A stretch of DNA of 64,000 nt from Brachybacterium epidermidis (GTDB lineage: Bacteria > Actinomycetota > Actinomycetes > Actinomycetales > Dermabacteraceae): contig NZ_JADEYR010000009.1 in NCBI RefSeq assembly GCF_015209585.1, forward strand, positions 1 through 64,000, read 5' to 3'. Both the position numbers and the translations under genes were made by a program. Below are positions 56,528 through 64,000 of this stretch, piece by piece (position 1 is the stretch's first letter; each line of letters opens with the position of its first letter). The notes beneath the pieces are model-generated. The model saw nothing but the letters and a program-made list of their open reading frames with translations. It ran no database searches and was not told where the DNA came from.

Positions 56528-58056
56528 CCACGCCCCCGGCCGGTCCCACGTCCGGCCCGGCCCATGGTCTCCCGGCCGAGCAGCGGGCCTGGCCGGGCAT
56601 GGACGTGGCCGGGCTGCGCATCCTGGTGACCGGCTTCGGCGTCTCCGGCTACGCGGTCGCGGACCAGACCATGCAGCGCGGTGCCCGGGTGCTGGTGGTC
56701 GACAGCGCCGACACCCCCGAGAACCGGGAGAAGGCCCGGATCCTTCAGGTGCTGGGTGTCGAGGTGCGCCTCGGGGCCGAGCACACCGGCTCCCTCCCCG
56801 CCGACCGTGAGGTGGACCTGGTGGTCACCTCACCCGGCTGGCGGCCCGAGCAGCCCCTGCTGGTCCAGGCCCAGCAGGCCGGGATCCCCGTGTGGGGCGA
56901 GGTCGAGCTGGCTCGCCGCATGCAGGCGGCCGACGGGCCCGCCTGGCTCGGCATCACCGGCACCAACGGCAAGACCACCGCGGTCACCATGCTGGAGTCG
57001 ATCCTCCAGCACGCCGGCCTGCGCGCCGTGGCCTGCGGCAACGTGGGCCTGCCGGTGATCGAGGCGGCGCTGGACCCGGAGGGCTTCGACGTGCTGGCCG
57101 TGGAGCTGTCCAGCTTCCAGCTGCACCGCACCGAGCACCTGGACTGCCAGGCCGCCGCAGTGCTCAACGTGAGCGACGACCACCTGGACTGGCACGGCAG
57201 CGCCCCTGCCTACGCCGCCGCGAAGGGTCGCATCTACGAGGGCGTCGAGCGCGCCTGCGTGTACAGCGTCGCCGACCCCACCACTCGTCGCCTGGTCGAA
57301 CAGGCCGACGTCCTCGAGGGCGCCCGCGCCATCGGCATCACCCTGGGCTCCCCGGGGCCCTCCGAGCTCGGCGTGGTCGACGGGATGCTGGTGGACCGCG
57401 CCTTCGTCCCCGATCGGCACCGGCAGGCGGCCGAGCTCGCCACCCTCGAGGACCTCGCCCACCTGGGTCCCCACGGCGCCGGCCCGCACATCGTGCTGGA
57501 TGCCCTGGCCGCCGCGGCCCTGGCCCGCGCCCACGGTGTCGAGCAGGCGGCCGTGCGCGACGGCCTGCGCGCGTACCGCATCGGCCGCCACCGCGCTGAA
57601 CTGGTGGCCCGCATCGACGAGGTCGCCTGGGTGGACGACACCAAGGCCACCAACCCCGCCGCAGCCCGCGCCTCCCTCGCCACTGCCGAGCGCGTGGTGT
57701 GGATCGCCGGAGGCGACACCAAGGGTGCTGACATCGACTCCCTGGTCCAGGCCGTCGCCGGCCGGCTGGCCGGCTGCGTGCTGCTGGGCACCGATCCCGC
57801 CCCGTTCGCCGAGGCGCTGGGGCGACACGCCCCTGACCTCCCCGTGGTGCGCGTGGATCCGGGTGACACTGGCGATGTCGCCGGGCGCTCCCGGCTGATG
57901 GAGGAGGCGGTGCAGGCCGCCCGCTCCCTCGCCTCGGCGGGGGACGTGGTGATGCTGGCACCGGCCGCAGCCTCGATCGACCAGTTCCGCAACTACGCGG
58001 AACGGGGGGAGCTGTTCGCCGCGGCCGTGGAACGACTGGCAGGAGCGAACGGATGA
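56524..58056 (+). CDS. murD: UDP-MurNAc-L-alanine:D-glutamate ligase MurD
   Basis: Adds D-Glu to UDP-MurNAc-L-Ala. The 510 residues have an N-terminal Rossmann domain ([26 protein letters not shown]), the ATP loop [38 protein letters not shown] and [19 protein letters not shown] 56524 overlaps the mraY stop. The N-terminal 25 residues before the Rossmann strand are a Pro/Gly-rich extension. Confidence 0.96.
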   Translation: MTTPPAGPTSGPAHGLPAEQRAWPGMDVAGLRILVTGFGVSGYAVADQTMQRGARVLVVDSADTPENREKARILQVLGVEVRLGAEHTGSLPADREVDLVVTSPGWRPEQPLLVQAQQAGIPVWGEVELARRMQAADGPAWLGITGTNGKTTAVTMLESILQHAGLRAVACGNVGLPVIEAALDPEGFDVLAVELSSFQLHRTEHLDCQAAAVLNVSDDHLDWHGSAPAYAAAKGRIYEGVERACVYSVADPTTRRLVEQADVLEGARAIGITLGSPGPSELGVVDGMLVDRAFVPDRHRQAAELATLEDLAHLGPHGAGPHIVLDALAAAALARAHGVEQAAVRDGLRAYRIGRHRAELVARIDEVAWVDDTKATNPAAARASLATAERVVWIAGGDTKGADIDSLVQAVAGRLAGCVLLGTDPAPFAEALGRHAPDLPVVRVDPGDTGDVAGRSRLMEEAVQAARSLASAGDVVMLAPAAASIDQFRNYAERGELFAAAVERLAGANG

Positions 58057-59396
58057 CGATGCAGGAGACCCGCCGGTCCACCCGGGTCGTCCGCCCCGAG
58101 GAGGAGAACCCCCTCGGTGACGTCGGCTCCCGCCTGCGCGCCGGGGTGGGCAACTGGCTGAAGTCACCGGCCCTGGACTTCTACGCCCTGATCGTGCTGG
58201 GCACCCTGCTGGTGGGCGTGGGCCTGATGATGGTGCTCTCCTCCACCGCGGTGCTGAACATCTCCCGCGGCCAGTCCGGCTTCGCGGGACTGCTGCGTCA
58301 GGGCACCTTCGCGGGCCTGGGGCTGGCGTCCCTGCTGGTGGCCGCCTCGATTCCGCCGGGCTTCTACCGCAAGGCCGCCTGGCCGCTGCTGATGCTGGGC
58401 CTGGCCCTGCAGACCCTCGTGCACACGCCGCTCGGCGTCGACGTCGACGGCAACCGCAACTGGATCCGCATCGGGTCCCAGACCCTGCAGCCCTCGGAGT
58501 TCCTCAAGCTGGCCCTGGCCGTGTGGCTGGGCGCCCTGCTGGCCATCAAGCGGCCGTTGCTGCACCGGCCCGCCCACCTGCTGTTCCCCCTGGTCCCCGG
58601 GGTCCTCGCCGCGCTGGGCCTGGTGGTGCTGGGGCGCGACCTGGGCACCACGCTGGTGATGTGCCTGCTGGTGGCCGGTTCGCTGTGGGTGGCCGGCGTG
58701 CCCCGGCGCTGGTTCGCCGCCGGTGGAGCTCTCGGCCTCATCGGCGTCGTCGCCCTCACCATCACCAGCGGCAACCGCATGGGCCGTATCAACTGCTGGC
58801 TCAAGGGCGAGTGCGTCGGTGGCACCGGCTACCAGTCCGAGCAGGGCCTGATGGGGCTGGCCGAGGGCGGCTGGTGGGGTGTGGGCCCCGGTGAGTCCCG
58901 CCAGAAGTGGGGGCGCCTGCCCGCCGCGGAGGACGATTACATCTTCGCGGTCCTGGGGGAGGAGTTCGGCCTGGCCGGCACCCTGGGCGTGCTGTTCCTG
59001 TTCGCCGTGCTGGCCCTGGTGATGTTCCGTATGATCACCCGCACCGACGACGTGTTCCGCCAGATCACCATCGCCGGCATCGCCTCCTGGATCCTGGGGC
59101 AGGCCTTTGTCAACATGATGGTGGTGACGGGCCTGATGCCCGTGATCGGTGTCCCGCTGCCGTTCATCTCCTCCGGCGGCTCCGCCCTGCTGGCGTCCAT
59201 GACGGCGCTGGGCGTGCTGCTGTCCTTCGCCCGCAGCGAGCCGGGTGCGCGCGAGGCCATCACCGCCCGCGTGGGCGCGGTGCGCAGCTCCGTGAGCGTG
59301 CTGCCCGCTCCGCGCGGCGGCTCCACCGGCGATTCGCGCCCCCCCCGCCGTTCTCGACGGCGCGCGCGCACGGCTCAGGGGCGGAGCCGACGATGA
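58053..59396 (+). CDS. ftsW: Lipid II polymerase FtsW (SEDS family)
   Basis: Septal peptidoglycan glycosyltransferase paired with FtsI. The 447 residues contain about ten membrane helices and the SEDS marks GLMMVLSSTAVLN, NRNWIRIGSQTLQPSEFLKLAL, EDDYIFAVLGEEFGLAG and VTGLMPVIGVPLPFISSGGSALLASM. The N-terminal 45 residues and the Arg/Ser-rich C-terminal tail are cytoplasmic. ATG 58053 overlaps the murD stop. Confidence 0.96.
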   Translation: MTMQETRRSTRVVRPEEENPLGDVGSRLRAGVGNWLKSPALDFYALIVLGTLLVGVGLMMVLSSTAVLNISRGQSGFAGLLRQGTFAGLGLASLLVAASIPPGFYRKAAWPLLMLGLALQTLVHTPLGVDVDGNRNWIRIGSQTLQPSEFLKLALAVWLGALLAIKRPLLHRPAHLLFPLVPGVLAALGLVVLGRDLGTTLVMCLLVAGSLWVAGVPRRWFAAGGALGLIGVVALTITSGNRMGRINCWLKGECVGGTGYQSEQGLMGLAEGGWWGVGPGESRQKWGRLPAAEDDYIFAVLGEEFGLAGTLGVLFLFAVLALVMFRMITRTDDVFRQITIAGIASWILGQAFVNMMVVTGLMPVIGVPLPFISSGGSALLASMTALGVLLSFARSEPGAREAITARVGAVRSSVSVLPAPRGGSTGDSRPPRRSRRRARTAQGRSRR

Positions 59397-60535
59397 GCGG
59401 ATCACCCAGCGGTCCCGACGCGGTCCGTGACCCTCGCGCCGCACGCGCCCCCCGGGTCCTGCTGGCCGGAGGGGGCAGCGCCGGCCACGTCTCCCCGTTG
59501 CTGGCCACCGCCGCGCGCATCCGTGAGCAGGCGCCCCAGGCCCAGATCGTGGTGCTCGGCACCGCTTCCGGGCTCGAGGCCGATCTGGTGCCGGCCGCCG
59601 GCTTCGAGCTGGTGACCATCGAGAAGGTGCCCTTCCCGCGGCGACCCGGTGGCGCTGCCGTCCGCTTCCCGGCGCGGCTGGCGGGGAGCGTGCGGGAGGT
59701 GCGCGCCCTGCTGCGCGACCGCGGCATCGACGTGGTGGTGGGCTTCGGCGGGTACGTGTGCCCTCCCGCCTACCTCGCCGCCGCCGCCTCCCGCATCCCC
59801 CTGGTGGTCCATGAGGCGAATCGCCGCCCGGGCCTGGCCAACCGCCTCGGAGCGGTGCGCGCCGCCGCCGTGCTCACGGCTCTGGACGGCACCCGCCTGC
59901 GGGGCGCCCGCCGCATCGGCATGCCGATGCGCGAGGGCATCGCGCACCTGGATCGCGCGGCCCGCCGCGACGGGGCGGTGCAGGAGTTCGGCCTCGATCC
60001 GGCACGCCCGGTGCTGCTGGTCACCGGCGGCTCCCTGGGCGCGCAGCGCCTGAACGGCGCCGTCTGCGAGGCCGCCCCCGCTTTCCTGGAGGCCGGTGCC
60101 CAGATCCTGCACATCACCGGCCGCGGCAAGGCCGAGGACCTCACCCCGCGTCCCGGCTACCGGGTGGTGGAGTACGTGCGGGCCATGGAGGACGCCTACG
60201 CCGCCGCGGATCTCGCCCTGACCCGCTCGGGCGCCGGGACCGTGTGCGAGCTGACCGCCGTGGGGCTGCCCGCCGTGCTGGTGCCCCTTCCGATCGGCAA
60301 CGGCGAGCAGGCGCTGAACGGCCAGGACGTGGTCAGCGCCGGTGGGGCGCTGATGATCGAGGATGCGCAGATCACCGCATCGCGCCTGGTGGAACAGGTG
60401 CTGCCGCTGCTGCTGGACCAGGAGCGACGCGCAGCCATGGCCGCGGCCTCCCGCCGCTTCGGCATCCCCGATGCCGCCGAACGACTCGCCGAGATCGTGA
60501 TCGGTGCCGCACGGGAGCCTGGCCGCCGGTTGTGA
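59393..60535 (+). CDS. murG: UDP-GlcNAc:lipid I N-acetylglucosaminyltransferase MurG
   Basis: Makes lipid II on the inner face of the membrane. The GT-B fold of 380 residues shows LLAGGGSAGHVSPLLATA, GFGGYVCPPAYLAA, VHEANRRPGLANR, VTGGSLGAQRLNGAV, and the UDP-binding RSGAGTVCELTAVGLPAVLVPLP. ATG 59393 overlaps the ftsW stop (ATGA). A 22-bp gap with a separate promoter precedes murC. Confidence 0.96.
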   Translation: MSGSPSGPDAVRDPRAARAPRVLLAGGGSAGHVSPLLATAARIREQAPQAQIVVLGTASGLEADLVPAAGFELVTIEKVPFPRRPGGAAVRFPARLAGSVREVRALLRDRGIDVVVGFGGYVCPPAYLAAAASRIPLVVHEANRRPGLANRLGAVRAAAVLTALDGTRLRGARRIGMPMREGIAHLDRAARRDGAVQEFGLDPARPVLLVTGGSLGAQRLNGAVCEAAPAFLEAGAQILHITGRGKAEDLTPRPGYRVVEYVRAMEDAYAAADLALTRSGAGTVCELTAVGLPAVLVPLPIGNGEQALNGQDVVSAGGALMIEDAQITASRLVEQVLPLLLDQERRAAMAAASRRFGIPDAAERLAEIVIGAAREPGRRL

Positions 60536-60545
60536 CCCCGGCCGT

Positions 60546-60551
60546 TACCGT
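60546..60551 (+). promoter_or_regulatory. -10 element of an internal leaderless murC promoter
   Basis: TACCGT is followed by six bases and the murC ATG at 60558; there is no Shine-Dalgarno. It would allow murC-ftsQ-ftsZ expression independent of the main mraZ promoter. Confidence 0.5.
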
Positions 60552-60557
60552 GAAGCC

Positions 60558-62083
60558 ATGACTGACGCCGCTGCCCGCACCCAGGGGCCCGCACCCCGCA
60601 CCATCCTCACTCCCGGGGACGTCGTCACCCACGCGCAGTGGCCTTCCGGGAGCCCGATCCGCTCCCTCCACGTGGTGCGGATCGGCGGGGCCGGGATGTC
60701 GGCCGTGGCGCGGCTGGCCCTGGAGGCCGGCATCGAGGTCAGCGGCTCCGACTCCCAGGACGGCCAGTTCATCGGCCCGCTGCGCGAGGCGGGAGCCCGC
60801 ATCGGCATCGGCTTCGATGCGGACCTGCTGGCCGAGGACCTGGACCTGGTGGTGGTCTCCACCGCCGTGCGCGCCGACAACCCCGAGATCATCGCCGCCC
60901 ACCGGCGCGGCATCCCCGTCGTCCACCGCGCCGCGGCCCTGGCCGGGCTCATGGGGCAGCGGGACCTGGTGGCCATCGCCGGCACCCACGGCAAGACCTC
61001 CACCACCGGCCTGGCCGTGATGGCGCTGCGCGGTGCGGGCCTGGATCCTGCCTGGGCGCTCGGGGCCGCCGTGCCCGACCTGGGCCGCAACGCCGGCCTC
61101 GGTGCGGAGCCCTCGCCCACGGAATCGATGCGCGACGGCACCGGGATCGCCGTGATCGAGGCCGACGAGTCCGACGGCTCCTTCCTGGCCTTCACCCCCC
61201 GGTCCCTCGTGGTCACCAACCTCGAGCCCGACCATCTCGACTTCCACGGGGACGCCGCCACCCTGCAGGCCGGCTTCGACGCCCTCACCGACCGGATCCT
61301 TCCCGGCGGCACCCTGGTGGTGTGCGCCGACGACGAGGGCGCCCGGGCGCTGGGGGAGCGGGCCGCCGCTCATGGCGCGAGCGTGAGCACCTACGGCACC
61401 AGCGAGGACGCCGACTGGCGGGTCCTCGCCGAGGACTCCGGCCCCGATGGCACCGATGTCGAGGTGCTCAGCCCGCGCGGCCCGCTCCGGGTGCGCCTGG
61501 CGGTGGCCGGCCACCACAACGTGCTCAACGCCCTGGGTGCGCTCGCCGGTACCGCATCGGCCGCGCCCGATGCGCCGCTGGAGGCGCTCGCCGACGGGCT
61601 GGGACGCTTCACGGGGGCCTCCCGCCGCTTCGACCTGGCCGGTGTGGTGGACGGCATCACGGTGATCGACGACTACGCCCACCATCCGCGCGAGGTCACC
61701 GCCACCATCGCCGCCGCGCGCGCCATCGTCGCCGATCAGGGTGCGGGTGGCCGGGTGCTCGCGGTGTTCCAGCCCCACCTGTTCTCCCGCACCCGCGACT
61801 TCGCCGCCGCCTTCGCCGCCTCCCTGGAGGGCGCGGACCTGGCCTGGGTGATGCCCGTGTACCCCGCCCGTGAGGACCCCGACCCGACGGTGGATGCCCG
61901 CACCATCACCCAGCACTCGACCGCCGCTCACGTGCGCCCCCTGGACGCACGTGCACCGGTGCCCTCCCAGGTGGCGGGGGAGGCCCGCCCCGGGGACCTG
62001 GTGCTGATGCTCGGTGCCGGGGACGTGGTGGAGGACACTCCGGCGGTGCTGCAGGCGCTGCGCCGCGCCCGGGGACGGCCTGA
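60558..62083 (+). CDS. murC: UDP-MurNAc:L-alanine ligase MurC, 3' end apparently frameshifted
   Basis: First amino acid addition to UDP-MurNAc. Motifs are RIGGAGMSAVARLALEAG, GTHGKTSTTGLAVMAL, EADESDGSFL, NLEPDHLDFHG, AGHHNVLNALGAL and DDYAHHPREV, ending with LGAGDVVEDTPAVLQALRRA. As printed, no stop follows until 62460-62462 and the last 125 codons read a spurious Ala/Pro tail over ftsQ. One extra G in the GGGG at 62071-62074 ends the protein as RARGTA with TGA 62081-62083, overlapping the ftsQ ATG (about 508 residues). Confidence 0.92.
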
Positions 62084-63106
62084 TGGCCCGCCGCCCCAGC
62101 CCGCCGCGCCCCACCGGGTCGCGGCGGTCCTCGCAGCAGTCCGGCCGGGTCCCGCCGCAGTCCGGCCGGGCCCCGCAGCGGCCCCTCGAGGCCCAGCGGG
62201 GGCAGGAACCGCGGAGGCCGCCCTCCGACCCGCCGGGCCGCAGCTACGGCCGCTCGCCCGTGACCGCCGCGGCGCGCCCGCAATCCCCGGCCCGCGCCCC
62301 GCGACACCCGGCCCGAGCTCCGCGAGCCCCGCCCCGACGCTTCCGACAGCCCTGACGGCCCCGACAACGTCGTCCCTGCCGCTCACCGCTTCCGTGCCCT
62401 GGTGGCCGGTCGGCCCTGGCGTCGTCGCCGGCGCGCGATCATCGCCGGTGCCGTCGTCGTGACGCTGGCGCTGATCGGTGTGCTGTCGGCCGCGATCTGG
62501 CTGCCCGCCCTGCGGCTGCAGCAGATCAGCGTCTCGGGCCTGGGCTACGTCGAGGAGCAGGCGGTGCGCTCCCACCTCGATCCTCGCTTGGGGGACAGCG
62601 TGCTGCTGCTGCCCACCGACGCGATCGGCGAGGACCTCGCGACCGTCCCCGGCATCGAGTCCGCCCAGGTGGAGCGCCGCTGGCCCGATGGCATGCACGT
62701 CACCGTCGTCGAGTCCGAGCCTGTCGCCCACCTGACCCGTGCCGATGGCACCGTCGCGGTGATCGACGCCGCAGGGGAGGAGCTGCCGGCGGCCGCGGCC
62801 GAGGGCGCGACGCTGATCCCGCTGCGAGTGGGCACCACCTCACAGGACCCCGACGGCGCCGCGGAGGCGATGACCGAGGTGCTCGCCGAGCTGCCTGACC
62901 CGATCCGCCCTGCCGTCCAGGACATGACCGCCACCAGCCCCAGCGACGTCACCTTCACCCTGGCCCTGGAGGACGGCAGCACCAAGAGCGTGGTGTGGGG
63001 CGATGCCCGCGACGCCGAGCTGAAGGGCGACGTGGTCCAGGCGCTGATCCCGCAGCCCGGTTCCGTGATCGACGTCTCCTCCCCGGTGGCGCCGGTCACC
63101 CGCTGA
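62083..63106 (+). CDS. ftsQ: Cell division protein FtsQ (DivIB), reading frame broken
   Basis: Bitopic divisome protein. ATG 62083 ([17 protein letters not shown]) opens a Pro/Arg/Ser-rich cytoplasmic region that as printed stops at TGA 62353-62355. The conserved part lies in the next frame: [32 protein letters not shown], a transmembrane helix ([21 protein letters not shown]), the POTRA domain ([20 protein letters not shown]) and the FtsQ domain ending VAPVTR. A run-length error near the CCCC at 62297-62300 (one C too many or two too few) would join them. A GTG at 62402 could start a 234-residue form without the long tail. Confidence 0.87.
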
Positions 63107-63308
63107 CCCTCGCGCGCCCTCGCCTTCGCGGCCTGAACCCCGGGACCGGGAGGTTCGCCACACGACACGCGCGGCAGGTCGTTGCGCCCCGTCGGCCACG
63201 TCCTTAGCGTCGAAGAGAAGGAACGGGGCCGCAGAGTCCGAACCTCAACTCGAGGTCGAGGGTTGGGTCCCCGTTCGACAGCAGATCGACAACAGCAAGG
63301 ACATCAAC
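63107..63308 (+). promoter_or_regulatory. ftsQ-ftsZ spacer with probable ftsZ promoter
   Basis: A 202-bp gap without a gene. TTGCGC near 63183 and TTAGCG near 63205, 16 bases apart, form a plausible promoter. Further on, CTCAACTCGAGG with the nearby GTCGAGGGTTG makes an imperfect inverted repeat at about 63242-63268 in the leader. AAGGA at about 63297 is the ftsZ Shine-Dalgarno. A dedicated ftsZ promoter here is usual in actinobacteria. Confidence 0.45.
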
Positions 63309-64000
63309 GTGGCCGGATCCCAGAACTACCTCGCAGTCATCAAGGTCGTCGGCATCGGCGGCGGCGGTGTCAACGCCGTCAACCGCATGATCGAGGCCGG
63401 TCTCAAGGGCGTCGAGTTCATCGCCATCAACACCGACGCGCAGGCCCTGCTGATGTCGGACGCCGACGTCAAGCTCGACGTCGGCAAGGAGATCACCCGG
63501 GGGCTCGGGGCCGGTGCCGATCCGGAGGTCGGCAAGAAGGCCGCCGAGGACCACGCCGAGGAGATCGAGGAGGTCCTGCGCGGGGCCGACATGGTCTTCG
63601 TGACCGCCGGCGAGGGCGGCGGCACCGGCACCGGCGGTGCCCCCGTGGTCGCCAAGATCGCCCGCAGCCTTGGCGCGCTGACCATCGGTGTGGTCACCCG
63701 CCCCTTCACTTTCGAGGGCCGCCGCCGCTCCACCCAGGCCGAGTCCGGCATCGCCGCCCTGCAGGCCGAGGTGGACACCCTCATCGTGATCCCCAACGAC
63801 CGTCTGCTGTCCATCGCCGACAAGCAGGTGTCCATGCTGGACGCCTTCAAGTCCGCGGACCAGGTGCTGCTCTCGGGTGTCCAGGGCATCACCGACCTGA
63901 TCACCACCCCGGGCCTGATCAACCTCGACTTCGCCGACGTCAAGTCCGTGATGCAGGGAGCGGGCAGCGCCCTGATGGGCATCGGCTCCTCCCGCGGCGA
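63309..64000 (+). CDS. ftsZ: Cell division protein FtsZ, 5' part
   Basis: Tubulin-like GTPase that forms the Z ring. The first 230 codons are present and the gene runs off the window. GTG 63309 begins [27 protein letters not shown]. The GTP-binding T4 glycine loop is [14 protein letters not shown], with [18 protein letters not shown] and IPNDRLLSI also intact. It is the last gene of the division cluster seen here. Confidence 0.97.
   Translation, partial: MAGSQNYLAVIKVVGIGGGGVNAVNRMIEAGLKGVEFIAINTDAQALLMSDADVKLDVGKEITRGLGAGADPEVGKKAAEDHAEEIEEVLRGADMVFVTAGEGGGTGTGGAPVVAKIARSLGALTIGVVTRPFTFEGRRRSTQAESGIAALQAEVDTLIVIPNDRLLSIADKQVSMLDAFKSADQVLLSGVQGITDLITTPGLINLDFADVKSVMQGAGSALMGIGSSRG

Noticed and set aside
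1-64000. Mobile elements, prophage or defence islands
   Set aside because: No transposase, integrase, phage, restriction or toxin-antitoxin genes were recognised, gene order is the conserved actinobacterial one throughout, and composition is even. The HEPN protein near dinB is a housekeeping neighbour rather than evidence of a defence locus.

Overview
The window is a 64-kb block of core chromosome from a very GC-rich Gram-positive actinobacterium, most likely a Micrococcales member close to Brachybacterium. That placement is an inference from codon bias (nearly all third positions G or C), gene order (infB-rbfA-truB, recA-recX-miaB-miaA-dapF-hflX-lexA, mraZ-to-ftsZ), a meso-diaminopimelate-type MurE and actinobacterial marker families (ClgR, DUF3046, DUF3040, SAV_6107-type HEPN, YlxR). 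The genus cannot be proved from the sequence alone. I see no prophage, insertion sequence, CRISPR array, tRNA or rRNA.

Layout. 1-5.8 kb: end of ylxR, infB, a TRM11-like methylase, rbfA, truB (translation and ribosome maturation). 5.9-7.4 kb: an L,D-transpeptidase on the minus strand. 7.8-13.3 kb: ribF, rpsO, pnp and an M16 peptidase. 13.4-16.5 kb: dapB, a small membrane protein, azlCD and a HAD phosphatase. 16.7-22.9 kb: a large asparagine synthetase fusion, thyX, dapA, RNase J. 23-31.5 kb: ftsK, pgsA, cinA, clgR, DUF3046, recA, recX, miaB. 31.7-38.6 kb: a YbjN protein, miaA, dapF, an RsmC-like methyltransferase, hflX, a DinG-type helicase. 38.6-42.8 kb: lexA, a divergent LysM division suppressor, nrdR, a HelD-like helicase. 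43-47.9 kb: a PAC2 protein, a cold-shock protein, a spermidine-synthase-like protein with a 17-bp minisatellite at its promoter, a HEPN protein, dinB, a DUF3040 protein. 48.4-64 kb: the division and cell-wall cluster mraZ-rsmH-ftsL-ftsI-murE-murF-mraY-murD-ftsW-murG-murC-ftsQ-ftsZ, with ftsZ running off the end.

The genes fall into three linked themes: lysine/DAP and peptidoglycan synthesis (dapA, dapB, dapF, mur genes, L,D-transpeptidase), SOS response and division control (recA, recX, lexA, LysM suppressor, dinG, dinB, ftsK, fts genes), and RNA/translation housekeeping (infB, rbfA, truB, rpsO, pnp, rnj, miaA, miaB, hflX).

The strongest anomalies are not a new system. Several genes (infB, ftsK, murC, ftsQ, the DUF3040 gene) have reading frames broken in a way that is repaired by adding or removing single C or G residues in homopolymer runs, which points to systematic run-length error in the assembly or, less likely, recent decay. 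The apparent FtsK-PgsA fusion is probably one of these. Signals that look biological are an asparagine synthetase fused to an F420-glutamyl-ligase-like domain, a dapF lacking about 28 conserved codons, a 10-bp-phased MraZ operator, a LexA operator lying over a Shine-Dalgarno sequence, and many leaderless promoters.
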